Positions 1 to 7,909 of a stretch of 37,237 nucleotides of DNA are shown one piece after another; position 1 is the first letter of the stretch; every line of letters begins with the position of its first letter. The stretch lies in assembly GCA_019113175.1 (NCBI GenBank), contig DXHY01000076.1, forward strand, positions 1-37,237, written 5' to 3'. Made by a program: the position numbers and the translations under genes. A model generated the notes under the pieces. It was not told the DNA's origin. It did no database searches and saw only the letters and a list, made by a program, of their open reading frames with translations. This DNA is from Candidatus Eisenbergiella stercoravium. GTDB taxonomy: Bacteria > Bacillota > Clostridia > Lachnospirales > Lachnospiraceae.

Positions 1-127
1 GTTCCCCACATCCGGCTTCCTTCAGATTCCACCTCACGATGGACACCCTTGCCTTCGGCTACATCCTTCCCGCTACCGGGCGGATTTGGGACTTGCACCC
101 TTAAGAAACGTGCGCCGCCAGGCACAC
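1..127 (-). mobile_element. Group II intron, 5' end only (continues past the left edge)
   Basis: Read on the minus strand, position 127 begins GTGTGCCTGGCG, matching the GUGYG 5' end of bacterial group II introns. Further in come GGGTGCAAGTCCC and then GGGTGTCC followed by GGAATCTGAAGGAAGC, phrases I recognise from domain I of such ribozymes. GTGTGCC can pair with the nearby GGCGCAC. The intron-encoded reverse transcriptase, if present, would lie beyond the window, so no protein is called. The boundary is inferred from the 5' consensus; the 3' end is not visible. The intron sits 7 bases beyond a hairpin that follows the esterase gene. Subclass not assigned. Confidence 0.72.
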
Positions 128-133
128 CATATG

Positions 134-162
134 CAGAAGAGGCCAGCTCCTGACCTCTTCTG
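134..162. terminator. Hairpin after the esterase gene
   Basis: CAGAAGAGG (134-142) and CCTCTTCTG (154-162) form a perfect 9-bp stem with an 11-base loop. A TTTTAT tail follows on the plus strand only. For the minus-strand ugp-like operon that ends at 165 there is no U-run; instead CATATG and then the intron start follow. It may be a terminator whose tail was displaced by the intron, or one acting on plus-strand transcripts. Confidence 0.4.
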
Positions 163-164
163 TT

Positions 165-968
165 TTATGGCTTTTCTTTCAGACAGAGCTGAATCCATTC
201 CAACACCCGCTCAATGCCGGCGTCCCAATATTTCCATTGATGATCTCCGTCCGCTTCTTCAAAAGTCAGATCAAAACCTTTCTCCCTCAGAAAATCTCTG
301 AGCCGGATGTTGTCCTGATACAGGAAATCCTGTTTTCCGCACCATTGATAAAGCTTTGGGAGCTTCCCGCCTTTTTGGGCCGCAAGCTCTGCCAGTTCGA
401 ACAGATCATCTCTGCTGCCCCGTATCTGTCTGTTTCCATAAACCGGGCCGAACGCATTCGGTTCGCCCTTCGCCTCTTCCCGGATCCGTTCTGCCAGAGA
501 GGCCACATCCACTGCGCCGGAAAGCGATGCCGCCGCCCGGAACCGCTCCGGGAAGGCCAGAGCCAGCTTCAGAGCCCCGTATCCGCCCATGGACAGCCCT
601 GCCGCAAACGTCATTTCCGGATCATCCGTCATATTCGGGAAAAGGTCCTTACAGATTCTGGGGAGTTCCTCTGAAATATAGGTCCAGTAGCGGAAGCCGA
701 TCTCCATATCAGAATAAAAGCTCAGATGTGCTCCCGGCATGATTACAATGATGCTCTTATCGGCTGCGTATCTCTCCACGCTGGTTCTTCTTGCCCATAC
801 CGTATGATCTCCATTGTAACCGTGAAGCAGATACAGCACCGGATACGGCGGTTTAAATTGTCCGCCGTTTACCGGATTTATGATATTAATATTCTGCGGA
901 AGGATTACATTGAGATTCACACTCATATGCAGCACTTCCGAGAAACAGTCCACCGTAAGAAAAGCCAT
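165..968 (-). CDS. Esterase family protein (tributyrin esterase / FrmB-like alpha/beta hydrolase)
   Basis: A 267-residue alpha/beta-hydrolase of the putative esterase (EstA/FrmB-like) family. The oxyanion strand is YPVLYLLHGYNGDH (42-55), the nucleophile elbow is GLSMGG with Ser126, and Asp214 (CGKQDF) and His243 (GDHQW) complete a plausible triad. There is no signal peptide, so it is probably cytoplasmic. The frame stays open further upstream, but the start at 968 is preferred because AAAGGA lies 7 bases before it and the family's N-terminus (MAFLTVDCFSEVLHM) begins there. It is the last gene of the ugp-like operon, 16 bases after the phosphodiesterase. The family acts on short acyl esters; a role in stripping acyl groups from lipid-derived substrates is inference from context. 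Confidence 0.85.
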   Translation of the reverse strand: MAFLTVDCFSEVLHMSVNLNVILPQNINIINPVNGGQFKPPYPVLYLLHGYNGDHTVWARRTSVERYAADKSIIVIMPGAHLSFYSDMEIGFRYWTYISEELPRICKDLFPNMTDDPEMTFAAGLSMGGYGALKLALAFPERFRAAASLSGAVDVASLAERIREEAKGEPNAFGPVYGNRQIRGSRDDLFELAELAAQKGGKLPKLYQWCGKQDFLYQDNIRLRDFLREKGFDLTFEEADGDHQWKYWDAGIERVLEWIQLCLKEKP

Positions 969-984
969 GAAATATTCCTTTCTT

Positions 985-1815
985 TTATGATTCAAGCGCT
1001 TCTGCCGCAAGATCCGGACGGTTCGTAATAATGCCGTCGCAGCCGGCCAGTACCAGCCTTTCCATTTCTTCAGCACTGTCGCAGGTATAGGGATTTACAC
1101 CGATTCCACGATTGTGCATCTCCTTTACCAGGTCAGGATTTTCCAGAACACTGTGATAATCCGGATGCAGATAATCCGGCCTGTAGGGCAGACTGTCCAC
1201 TATCTGAATAAGCGTATGAGATTCTCCTGCCTTCTCCAGAACCGCTTTCACATCCGAAACCGGATATTTTGCGGCGAAGGTTGCCGAAAACTCCCTGAGA
1301 AGCCCCTGCATTTTTTCCTGAAAGGTAAGAAGCCCAACCCTGCAGGTACTGTCCTTTTTCTTCAACTGTCCCAGCAGGTCCGCGTCGAAGGACGAATAGA
1401 TTACACGGTCCGCAAGCCCGCTTTTCTGTACAATGGAAAGAACCTTTCCCGCGAAATCCACACTCTTGTCCAGATGCGATTTCAGTTCCAGATTGATCAC
1501 TTTCATGTCCTTCAGAATGGGGAGCAGTTCTGAAAGCGTCAGAATCCGTTCTCCTTCAAATTCCTCTCCCTTATAGGAGCCAAAGTCATACTGCTTCAGC
1601 TCCTTCAGAGTCTTCAGAAAAATGGCGCCCTTCCCATCTGAAGTATTATCAATATAATAATTATGATGAATGACAATTTCTTCATCAGCCGTAAGCTGCA
1701 GATCCGTTTCGATTCCGTCCGCTTTCAGATCATACGCCTTCAAAAACGCGGCTTTCGTATTCTCGGGGGCATGAAAGGATGCCCCTCTGTGTGCCATAAT
1801 ACGTATCTTATTCAT
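985..1815 (-). CDS. ugpQ: Glycerophosphodiester phosphodiesterase
   Basis: A 276-residue GDPD of the UgpQ type, hydrolysing glycerophosphodiesters to glycerol-3-phosphate plus an alcohol. The catalytic HRG is His9-Arg10, followed by PENT (17-20), the metal ligands Glu36 and Asp38 in GIETDLQLT, and His51 in VIHHN. Length fits the short cytosolic UgpQ form and no signal peptide is visible. Its ATG overlaps the end of the binding-protein gene by 8 bases, indicating translational coupling. Placement after an ABC importer suggests it processes the imported glycerophosphodiesters. The enzyme class is secure; the exact head group is not visible. Confidence 0.93.
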   Translation of the reverse strand: MNKIRIMAHRGASFHAPENTKAAFLKAYDLKADGIETDLQLTADEEIVIHHNYYIDNTSDGKGAIFLKTLKELKQYDFGSYKGEEFEGERILTLSELLPILKDMKVINLELKSHLDKSVDFAGKVLSIVQKSGLADRVIYSSFDADLLGQLKKKDSTCRVGLLTFQEKMQGLLREFSATFAAKYPVSDVKAVLEKAGESHTLIQIVDSLPYRPDYLHPDYHSVLENPDLVKEMHNRGIGVNPYTCDSAEEMERLVLAGCDGIITNRPDLAAEALES

Positions 1816-3193
1816 TCAGCAGTTCATTTCCTTTCGCTTCCAGCTCAGCCAGCGTGGTATCCACATCGGCATCGTTCACCATAATTTCTGCCATTGCATC
1901 CGTCAGCTCCGCCTGAAATTCCACATAACCCGGATTGTTGGGACGTCCGGAGGCGATTTCAAGCTGATCCAGAGCTACCTTATACTGCGGATACTGCTCA
2001 TACCATTCCACCATTTTCTCATCTTCCACAGCGCTCTTTCTGGTCGCAAGATATCCTGTTACAATGCTTGCCTCCACCGTCTCATCCATGGAAGTCATGA
2101 ATTTGATATATTCCCATGCCGCATTCTGCTGTTCCTCAGACAGTCCGCTCAGCATGGCAATATTGCATCCTCCGGTAGTGACGCCATACTGTGTTCCTTT
2201 CGGAATAAACGCCGTCTGCAGTTCAAATCCCAGCTCATTGGCAACAGAAAGCATTTGGCTCAGTCCTCCCGTAGACTGGAAGAAGAACGCCGCATCCTGA
2301 TTCATCAGATCCGCGCTCATCTTATCCGCTTCCGCATAGGGATAAAGATGTGCCAGTCCTCTGTCACGCAGATCCTTGAAATAGTTGATAACGGTTCTGT
2401 CCACGTCATTGTCCACCGTGCACTGAGTTTCATCCTCATTTACCGTAAATCCTCCCCAGGTCAGCATGAAGGCTTCATGGAACCAGTAGTTGATCGGCAT
2501 GGAAATTCCATATTTTCCCGTCGCTTCATAAACCTTCTCACTCGCTTCCGCAACATCATCCCAGGTTTCAATTTCATCCGGATTTACGCCGGCCTCCTTC
2601 AGCATGGTGGTATTCATGTACAAAATGGAGGTGGAGCGCAGAAAAGGAAGGGCATAGCAGGAATCGTCAATATAACAGTTGTACAGAAGCCCGTCATGGA
2701 AATCGCTCATATCCATTCCATCCGCTTCAATTCTGTCATCCAGGCTCTGAATCATGCCGCCTTCCGCAAACATCCCAACCGCTCCGATTTCCAGCACCGT
2801 AAGCTGAGGCGCGGTTCCGGCAATATACGCAGCCTGCAGCTTCTGATGCAGATCCGTATATTCTCCCTGATATTCCGCTGTCACATGAATCCCCTTTTCA
2901 GCGCCGACCGTACTGTTGAATCTTTCCGTTGCCTCGCCGATATAGGTTTCTACCGTATCGGAATTGGCAAACCAGAAAGTCAGTTCAATGGTATCCTGGC
3001 TGCCGGAAGCGTCGGCCTCTGTTGAGGTCCCGGTGGTCTCTACAGAAGAAGTCTGCTCTGAAGCCGCTTCCGAAGAAGCCGGGCTGCTTCCTGCCGCATT
3101 TGCGCTTGTGCTTCCGCAGCCTGCCAGAGATGCCGTCATCGCTGCTGCAGCCAGTAATGCCATGGATTTTCGTATCAATCTGTTCATTTTCAT
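1808..3193 (-). CDS. ugpB: Extracellular solute-binding lipoprotein, family 1 (UgpB-like)
   Basis: A 461-residue lipoprotein with a basic N-terminus, a hydrophobic stretch and lipobox LAGC (Cys26). A Ser/Ala/Thr/Glu-rich linker (about 27-68) precedes a MalE/UgpB-like domain beginning IELTFWFANSDTVETY. Fragments such as PFLRSTSILYMNTTMLKEAGVNP and AMLSGLSEEQQNAAWEYIKFM are typical of family 1 binding proteins. It is probably anchored outside the membrane and delivers substrate to the two permeases encoded upstream. The neighbouring UgpQ-type enzyme favours glycerol-3-phosphate or glycerophosphodiesters, but sugar-binding relatives look alike, so the substrate is inferred. A second in-frame ATG two codons in is also possible; AAAGGA precedes both. 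Confidence 0.82.
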   Translation of the reverse strand: MKMNRLIRKSMALLAAAAMTASLAGCGSTSANAAGSSPASSEAASEQTSSVETTGTSTEADASGSQDTIELTFWFANSDTVETYIGEATERFNSTVGAEKGIHVTAEYQGEYTDLHQKLQAAYIAGTAPQLTVLEIGAVGMFAEGGMIQSLDDRIEADGMDMSDFHDGLLYNCYIDDSCYALPFLRSTSILYMNTTMLKEAGVNPDEIETWDDVAEASEKVYEATGKYGISMPINYWFHEAFMLTWGGFTVNEDETQCTVDNDVDRTVINYFKDLRDRGLAHLYPYAEADKMSADLMNQDAAFFFQSTGGLSQMLSVANELGFELQTAFIPKGTQYGVTTGGCNIAMLSGLSEEQQNAAWEYIKFMTSMDETVEASIVTGYLATRKSAVEDEKMVEWYEQYPQYKVALDQLEIASGRPNNPGYVEFQAELTDAMAEIMVNDADVDTTLAELEAKGNELLNE

Positions 3194-3257
3194 TTTTCCT
3201 TTCTTTGATCTGCGTATCTTCGCAGGTTTTCAGTTTCCGGCCATATCAGGCGTTCTG

Positions 3258-4079
3258 CTATTTCACGCCCGTATAGGCGAAAGCTTTCAGAATCTGCTTC
3301 TGTGCGATAACAAAAGCGATCAGAATCGGCACCATCATGATCAGATTTCCTGCCATAATGATATGGTTGGCTACGCCTCCGTCCACATCGCTCAATGCTG
3401 TAATTCCCACAGGAAGCGTGCGTACCGCATCGCTGGTTGTCAATACCTTGGCCCAGAAATAATCATTCCAGGTTCCGATGAAGGTCAGGAGCGCCAATGT
3501 AGCCACTGTGCTGCGGGACATGGGAAGCATGATTTTAAACATGATTTTCAGCTCCCCCGCCTTGTCCAGCCGCGCTGCTTCAATCAGCTCCTTCGGCACC
3601 TGCATGAAATTCTGCCGAAGCATGAAAATACCAAACGCGCTCGCCGCCTGCGGCAGGATCAGAGACCAGTAGGTATTAATAAGGTTCAGCCTGCTCAGGA
3701 TCAAAAAGACCGGAAGAAACACAAGCTGAGCCGGTATCATGGTGGTAGCAAGAACCGCGCCGAACAGCACACCCTTTCCCCTGAATTCATATCTGGCGAA
3801 GGCGTAGGCCGCCGGAACAACCGTGACCAGCTGCAACACCAGCACGCCAACCGTTACGATCACGCTGTTTTTCAGATAATGGAGAAAATCTATGGATTCA
3901 AACGCGGTTACAAAATTGACAAACTGGGGATTGGATACCCAGAAAACCGGCGGGGACTGAAGCGTCTGCCCCAACGTTTTGATGGACGTAAGCGCCATCC
4001 AGTAAAAGGGAACGAAAAAGATCATAAACAGTATGATGTTAATGATCCATCTCCCGGATTTTTTTGCCATTTTCTTCAT
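3258..4079 (-). CDS. ugpE: Carbohydrate/glycerol-3-phosphate ABC permease (UgpE/MalG type)
   Basis: A 273-residue inner-membrane permease with a first membrane helix at about 12-30 and some six hydrophobic segments in all. The EAA loop is visible as ELIEAARLDKAGELKIMFKIMLP, the contact site for the ATPase. Length and the KTLGQTLQSPPVFW N-terminal loop fit the MalG/UgpE group (CUT1 family). GGAGG sits 5 bases before the ATG. It lies 18 bases after ugpA and 64 bases before ugpB in the same operon. Substrate assignment rests on the context, not on this protein. Confidence 0.83.
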   Translation of the reverse strand: MKKMAKKSGRWIINIILFMIFFVPFYWMALTSIKTLGQTLQSPPVFWVSNPQFVNFVTAFESIDFLHYLKNSVIVTVGVLVLQLVTVVPAAYAFARYEFRGKGVLFGAVLATTMIPAQLVFLPVFLILSRLNLINTYWSLILPQAASAFGIFMLRQNFMQVPKELIEAARLDKAGELKIMFKIMLPMSRSTVATLALLTFIGTWNDYFWAKVLTTSDAVRTLPVGITALSDVDGGVANHIIMAGNLIMMVPILIAFVIAQKQILKAFAYTGVK

Positions 4080-4097
4080 TTCTGCCTCCGACTCCGT

Positions 4098-5069
4098 TTA
4101 TTGATAATGCACTTTTTTCTGAAGCAAGCTGAAATAGATCAATGTCATGAGACCGACAATCAGCATCAGGACTACACCCATGGCGGACGCATACCCCGTA
4201 TGGTAAAAGACGAAGCCCTGCTGGTAAAGCTCATATACCATTGTATTTGTCGCATCTGCAGGGCCTCCGGCCGTCATCAGAGATACGCATTCAAAGGTTT
4301 TAAACGAGCCGATAATTCCGGTCAGAATGAGGAAAAACAGGGTGGGGGACAGCATGGGCAGCGTAATCCGGAAAAAGATGGACACCGGCTTTGCCCGGTC
4401 CATGGCAGCCGCCTCATACAGATATTCCGGAATTCCCTGCAGAGCCGCCACAAAGATCAGCACATAGTAACCCAGGCTTTTCCACACATTCACAATCACC
4501 AGAGACAGCATCGCCACATTCGGATCTCCCAGCCAGTTGACCGGATCCACGCCGAACAGGCTCAGCACAAAGTTGAACAGCCCTCTGTCCTCGTCCATCA
4601 TCCACATCCAGATGAAGGATATGGAAACCAGTGAAACAATGTTCGGCATGAACATGACATTCTGAAGAATTCTGTTGATCCTAGTATTTCTTTTCAGATA
4701 AAGAGCAATCGCCAGGCTCAGAACAATAGTTGTCGGAACCATCATCAGCATAAACCGGAAGGTATTCCCCAACACCTTCCAGAATTCCCTGTCCGTAAAC
4801 ATGTCCAGATAATTCTTCAGGCCGATAAACTCCATGTCCGCAATCATGTTCCAGTCAAAGAAGCTGACATAAAGCATATAAAAAACGGGATAAATGACAA
4901 ACACCATAAAAATCAGCATTGCCGGAAGAATCATCAGATAGGGGAGCGTCCGGCGCAGAACCGCATTTCCCATTTTCCTTTTTCCGGCGGCCTCGCTTCT
5001 GCTTTTTCCCCGAGACAGGGGATTGACCAGCATTCCCGGTGTTTTTACCAGATTTTCAGTCGCGTTCAT
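4098..5069 (-). CDS. ugpA: Carbohydrate/glycerol-3-phosphate ABC permease (UgpA/MalF type)
   Basis: A 323-residue permease, partner of the UgpE-type protein. After a basic 35-residue N-terminus come hydrophobic helices (first about 40-62, YLMILPAMLIFMVFVIYPVF). The EAA motif is YLYEAAAMDRAKPVSIFFRITLP. The SFKTFECVSLMTAGGP stretch is typical of CUT1-family MalF/UgpA proteins. A perfect AAGGAGG lies 6 bases before the ATG. It starts 11 bases after the ATPase gene, so the two are cotranscribed. The family is clear; glycerol-3-phosphate as substrate is inferred from the operon. Confidence 0.83.
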   Translation of the reverse strand: MNATENLVKTPGMLVNPLSRGKSRSEAAGKRKMGNAVLRRTLPYLMILPAMLIFMVFVIYPVFYMLYVSFFDWNMIADMEFIGLKNYLDMFTDREFWKVLGNTFRFMLMMVPTTIVLSLAIALYLKRNTRINRILQNVMFMPNIVSLVSISFIWMWMMDEDRGLFNFVLSLFGVDPVNWLGDPNVAMLSLVIVNVWKSLGYYVLIFVAALQGIPEYLYEAAAMDRAKPVSIFFRITLPMLSPTLFFLILTGIIGSFKTFECVSLMTAGGPADATNTMVYELYQQGFVFYHTGYASAMGVVLMLIVGLMTLIYFSLLQKKVHYQ

Positions 5070-5080
5070 TTCTGCCTCCT

Positions 5081-6103
5081 TTACGCTCTCATCCGGTTTT
5101 CACTCCGGTCGAAAAAGCAGATCTCCTTCCTCGGGATCCACATCACAACATTGTCCTGATAGCGGTCATCCGTATGATAGTCTCTTGCCTGGATGCAGCC
5201 AAACGGCGTATCGATCTTATAAAGGATCTCCGCGCCGAGCATTTCTCTGGTGAGAACCCTTCCTTCTATCCGAATGCTGTCCGGTATTTCCCGAAATTCC
5301 ACATGCTCCGGCCGGAATCCTGCCCACGCCGCCCGTGCCGGAAAGTTCCACGTTGCCAGACAGTTTGCCGCCTCTATCAGATTCATGGGAGGCGTTCCGA
5401 TAAACTTTGCCGTAAACACATTTTCGGGATCCTTATAGATTTCCTCCGGGCTTCCCTGCTGCATGATCTTTCCTTCATGCATCAGTATGATGTGAGTTCC
5501 CATCGACATAGCCTCCGCCTGGTCGTGAGTCACATAAACAAATGTACTTCCCAGCTTCTGATGCAGTTCAATCAATTCTGTCCTGAGCTGCGCCCTGAGC
5601 TTTGCGTCCAAATTGGACAGCGGCTCATCCATCAGAAACACCTTCGGATTTTTCACCATGGCTCTTGCCAGAGCCACCCTCTGGCGCTGGCCGCCGGAAA
5701 GCGCGGCAGGCTTCCGGTTCATGTACTCATTCAGTCCGGTGATCTCTCCGATTTCCTGGATTCTCCGGTTCCTCTCAGCCTTCGGTATTTTCGCATTTTT
5801 CAGACCGAATTCGATATTCCCTCTTACCGTCATCGTGGGATAGATTGCATAATTCTGAAAGACCATCGCAATATCTCTCTCCCCCGGCGGCACATCCTTC
5901 ATATCCTCTCCGTCAATGGAAAGCTTTCCTCCGCTCACATCCTCCAGCCCTGCTATCATCCGCAGGGTCGTGGATTTTCCACAGCCGGACGGCCCCAACA
6001 GAATGGTAAAGCTTCCTTCTCTGATATCCAGATTCAGATCCTCAATGACCTGAACCCCTTTGTCATAAACCTTATCCACATGTTCCAGACTGATTTTGTT
6101 CAC
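5081..6103 (-). CDS. ugpC: ABC transporter ATP-binding protein (UgpC/MalK type)
   Basis: A 340-residue ATPase of the CUT1 MalK/UgpC type. Walker A GPSGCGKST is at 37-45, the Q-loop VFQNYAIYP at 81-89, the signature LSGGQRQRVALARA from 135, and Walker B VFLMDE at 155-160 followed by a D-loop NLDAKLR. The last 100 residues form the regulatory TOBE region and include RPEHVEFREIP. The start codon is GTG with AGAGGA upstream. It is the first gene of a six-gene operon. ATPases of this group can be shared between importers, so it may also serve other sugar systems (inference). Confidence 0.86.
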   Translation of the reverse strand: MNKISLEHVDKVYDKGVQVIEDLNLDIREGSFTILLGPSGCGKSTTLRMIAGLEDVSGGKLSIDGEDMKDVPPGERDIAMVFQNYAIYPTMTVRGNIEFGLKNAKIPKAERNRRIQEIGEITGLNEYMNRKPAALSGGQRQRVALARAMVKNPKVFLMDEPLSNLDAKLRAQLRTELIELHQKLGSTFVYVTHDQAEAMSMGTHIILMHEGKIMQQGSPEEIYKDPENVFTAKFIGTPPMNLIEAANCLATWNFPARAAWAGFRPEHVEFREIPDSIRIEGRVLTREMLGAEILYKIDTPFGCIQARDYHTDDRYQDNVVMWIPRKEICFFDRSENRMRA

Positions 6104-6292
6104 ACTGCATCCTCTCTTTTCTTAATCAGTACAGTTTCTGTAACAACACAAACGCAATTCATACTGCCAACTCTGCCATCATAGCATTGCATAATTATTC
6201 CTTCTATCATTCTCAGGTAAAAGTACTGTAAGTTTTTGAGCAGGACTGTTAAGATTATTAAAAAAAATTGTGAAACGGAAAAAAGTTTGTAA

Positions 6293-6298
6293 ATTATA
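6293..6298 (-). promoter_or_regulatory. Candidate -10 box upstream of the ugp-like operon
   Basis: A perfect TATAAT on the minus strand in an AT-rich stretch, about 190 bases before the GTG of the ATPase gene. No good -35 hexamer lies 16-18 bases upstream, so this is only a candidate. The rest of 6104-6335 holds no gene that I can support. Confidence 0.35.
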
Positions 6299-6335
6299 TT
6301 TATAAAATTGCAGGGATTTTCCTGAATTTTTACAT

Positions 6336-6415
6336 AAAAAAAGTGTGCGCCTTGGCGCACACTCGCGCCGAGCGCGGTTGCCTTCAGGCAACATCTACCT
6401 TGCGCGCGAGTGCGC
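6336..6415 (-). promoter_or_regulatory. Attenuator-like fold: terminator hairpin with overlapping antiterminator arm
   Basis: In minus-strand RNA, AGTGTGCGCC and GGCGCACACT (6363-6354 and 6351-6342) form a 10-bp stem with a 2-base loop. A run of U (6342-6336) follows, so this is a textbook intrinsic terminator. Upstream, the segment at 6415-6402 can pair instead with 6368-6355, which includes the 5' arm of the terminator. The hairpin GTTGCC-TGAA-GGCAAC (6392-6377) lies between them. The two folds exclude each other. It stands 230 bases before the ugp-like operon. No promoter is evident just upstream, so it could alternatively be a second terminator of the upstream gene. Confidence 0.5.
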
Positions 6416-6424
6416 ATCAACGTC

Positions 6425-6469
6425 TTTTTTTATTCGATAGGAAACGAAATTTCCTATCGAATAAAAAAA
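6425..6469. repeat. Perfect 20-bp inverted repeat
   Basis: Arms 6425-6444 and 6450-6469 are exact reverse complements around a 5-base loop (CGAAA). The outer seven pairs are T:A only and the core is ATTCGATAGGAAA. Its left T-run precedes rather than follows the stem on each strand, so it does not work as an ordinary terminator by itself. Confidence 0.75.
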
Positions 6470-6493
6470 GAAGCGGTTTTCGTTCCGCTTCTT
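6463..6493 (-). terminator. Intrinsic terminator of the RmlD-like gene
   Basis: On the minus strand AAGAAGCGG (6493-6485) pairs with CCGCTTCTT (6476-6468) over an 8-base loop, and a U-run follows (6469-6463). It lies 10 bases after the stop codon at 6503. Confidence 0.8.
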
Positions 6494-6502
6494 AAATGTT
6501 CT

Positions 6503-7363
6503 TCATTCCTTCAGATAATGCTCAAGCCCTTCCCGTACAGACAAAAAATGAATTCCCGCGTGCGACGTTTTTTCCGGAGTCATGCACAGATTCCGCAGGC
6601 TATTGCTTCCTTCCAGCGCTTCGACCAGCCCCTCTGCTCCAAATTCCTCCATCGTGTTTCTGACAATCTCATATATGCTTCCACAGGCCGGGCTTCCAAA
6701 ATTATAAATACCGGCGGGAAGCTTCCACGCCGCTTCCATGTTACGTACCACTTCCCATACGTCGGTCACACCCCGATAATCTGTTTTGGAAAATCCCTGC
6801 TTTTTTCCTTCCCGGAGAATTTCTCCAAGCATATCTGCAAGATTCCTTCTCCCCTTCCGCCGCTCCTCCTCCGTCAGTTCCCCGTACATCCAGGTGAGAC
6901 GCAGGATGACACTGTCCGGCTGCTCCGCGAGACAGGCTTCTTCAGCCAGAAGCTTATGCCTTCCATAGACCGGAATCGGACTGCATGGCTCATCCTCCCT
7001 GTGAGGGCGCAGATATTCCTCCGTACTTTCCTTCTCCCCCATTTTCCGGAAATACACCTGATCCGAGCTGCACATAACCATACGTGTGCCGGTCATCAAA
7101 CAGGCCCGGGCCAGATAGCGGGTACCTTCCACATTCACCCGCATGGAAAGCTCCGGATCCCTCTCGCAGGCTCCCACATCGGAAATGGCCCCACAGTGGA
7201 GAAGCACATCCGGCTGAAAGTCCCCCACTGCTTTCCGCGCGTTCTCCTCCCGGGTGAAGTCCAGCTCTTTATGAGAAGGCGCCCAGACTTCATATTTATC
7301 TTTATAATAGGAAAACAGACGGCTTCCGAGGAAACCGCCCGCTCCTGTCAGCATGATTCGCAT
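6503..7363 (-). CDS. RmlD-like NAD(P)-dependent sugar nucleotide reductase/epimerase
   Basis: A 286-residue extended short-chain dehydrogenase related to dTDP-4-dehydrorhamnose reductase. The Rossmann motif TGAGGFLGS is at 6-14, the core signature CGAISDVGACE at 57-67, and the active site includes CSSDQVY (98-104) with Tyr133 and Lys137 (YGRHK). RLTWMYG matches the RmlD/SDR loop. The start at 7363 is chosen for a perfect AAGGAGG 6 bases upstream; a longer frame exists but lacks such a site. No other rhamnose genes are near, so the sugar substrate is unknown. A terminator follows directly. Confidence 0.8.
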   Translation of the reverse strand: MRIMLTGAGGFLGSRLFSYYKDKYEVWAPSHKELDFTREENARKAVGDFQPDVLLHCGAISDVGACERDPELSMRVNVEGTRYLARACLMTGTRMVMCSSDQVYFRKMGEKESTEEYLRPHREDEPCSPIPVYGRHKLLAEEACLAEQPDSVILRLTWMYGELTEEERRKGRRNLADMLGEILREGKKQGFSKTDYRGVTDVWEVVRNMEAAWKLPAGIYNFGSPACGSIYEIVRNTMEEFGAEGLVEALEGSNSLRNLCMTPEKTSHAGIHFLSVREGLEHYLKE

Positions 7364-7429
7364 GCCTGCCTCCTTCGCAGTATTTACGCCAGATATACGC
7401 GCCACATGCCGGCTGCAACGCTGCAGCAT

Positions 7430-7789
7430 TTACGCCAGCATCTCATCCTTCTTTGCCAGGATCTTTTCCACAGCCGCGCAGGCAGGACAGTCACAGTAAA
7501 CCGCTCCGGCAGCCTTAATTTCCTTTCCGTGGGCTGCGACCTCCTTCGCCTTTTCCGCTCCGAAGATCTTCGCTCCCGTCTCCGATTCCGCAAGGCCGAT
7601 CAGAGCGTCCACAGTGACGATGTCCGCTTCCAGCTCGGCAACATACTTCTTTGTCTGCTCTGTTTCGTTTTCGGTTCCCACCGCATCCAGCCATGCCTGC
7701 GCCGCTTCCTTCGCCTCCCTGCTGCAGCTTGCCGCGTTCATCAGCGCGTGAGTCTGTTCCACCACATAATCCAGAACTTCTTTTTTCAT
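7430..7789 (-). CDS. Small acidic protein with a CxCPAC motif, function unknown
   Basis: A 119-residue, Glu/Ala-rich, mostly helical protein. Its only clear motif is YCDCPACAAVEKIL near the C-terminus, which could bind metal or be redox-active; one more Cys lies early (AASCSREAK). I have a vague memory of relatives in gut Clostridia labelled as a molecular chaperone, but no Hsp90-type fold features are visible and I do not adopt the name. The start at 7789 follows AAAGGGG by 9 bases; the frame extends upstream through a likely promoter. It lies 66 bases before the RmlD-like gene. Confidence 0.72.
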   Translation of the reverse strand: MKKEVLDYVVEQTHALMNAASCSREAKEAAQAWLDAVGTENETEQTKKYVAELEADIVTVDALIGLAESETGAKIFGAEKAKEVAAHGKEIKAAGAVYCDCPACAAVEKILAKKDEMLA

Positions 7790-7861
7790 AGAATTTTCCC
7801 CTTTCTTTGCGTTTGTATTTACCGCATACTTACACCGAGCCGAATTGAGCTCTGCGTAATT

Positions 7862-7867
7862 ATTGTA
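7862..7867 (-). promoter_or_regulatory. Candidate extended -10 promoter for the CxCPAC protein gene
   Basis: TGTTACAAT on the minus strand gives an extended -10 (TG-n-TACAAT) about 73 bases before the ATG. The -35 region is poor. Confidence 0.4.
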
Positions 7868-7909
7868 ACAGGAAGCAGACCGGAAATCCAGCATGAAATA
7901 GCCGCTTTT

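Noticed and set aside
2964-4634. Plus-strand open frame of 556 codons
   Set aside because: It lies antisense to the ugp-like binding-protein and permease genes, which have clear families and Shine-Dalgarno sites. Its translation is His/Arg/Gln-rich with no recognisable domain.
7430-7789. Naming the CxCPAC protein as a chaperone
   Set aside because: No sequence feature supports an Hsp90 or chaperone fold; the name would rest on memory of database labels only.
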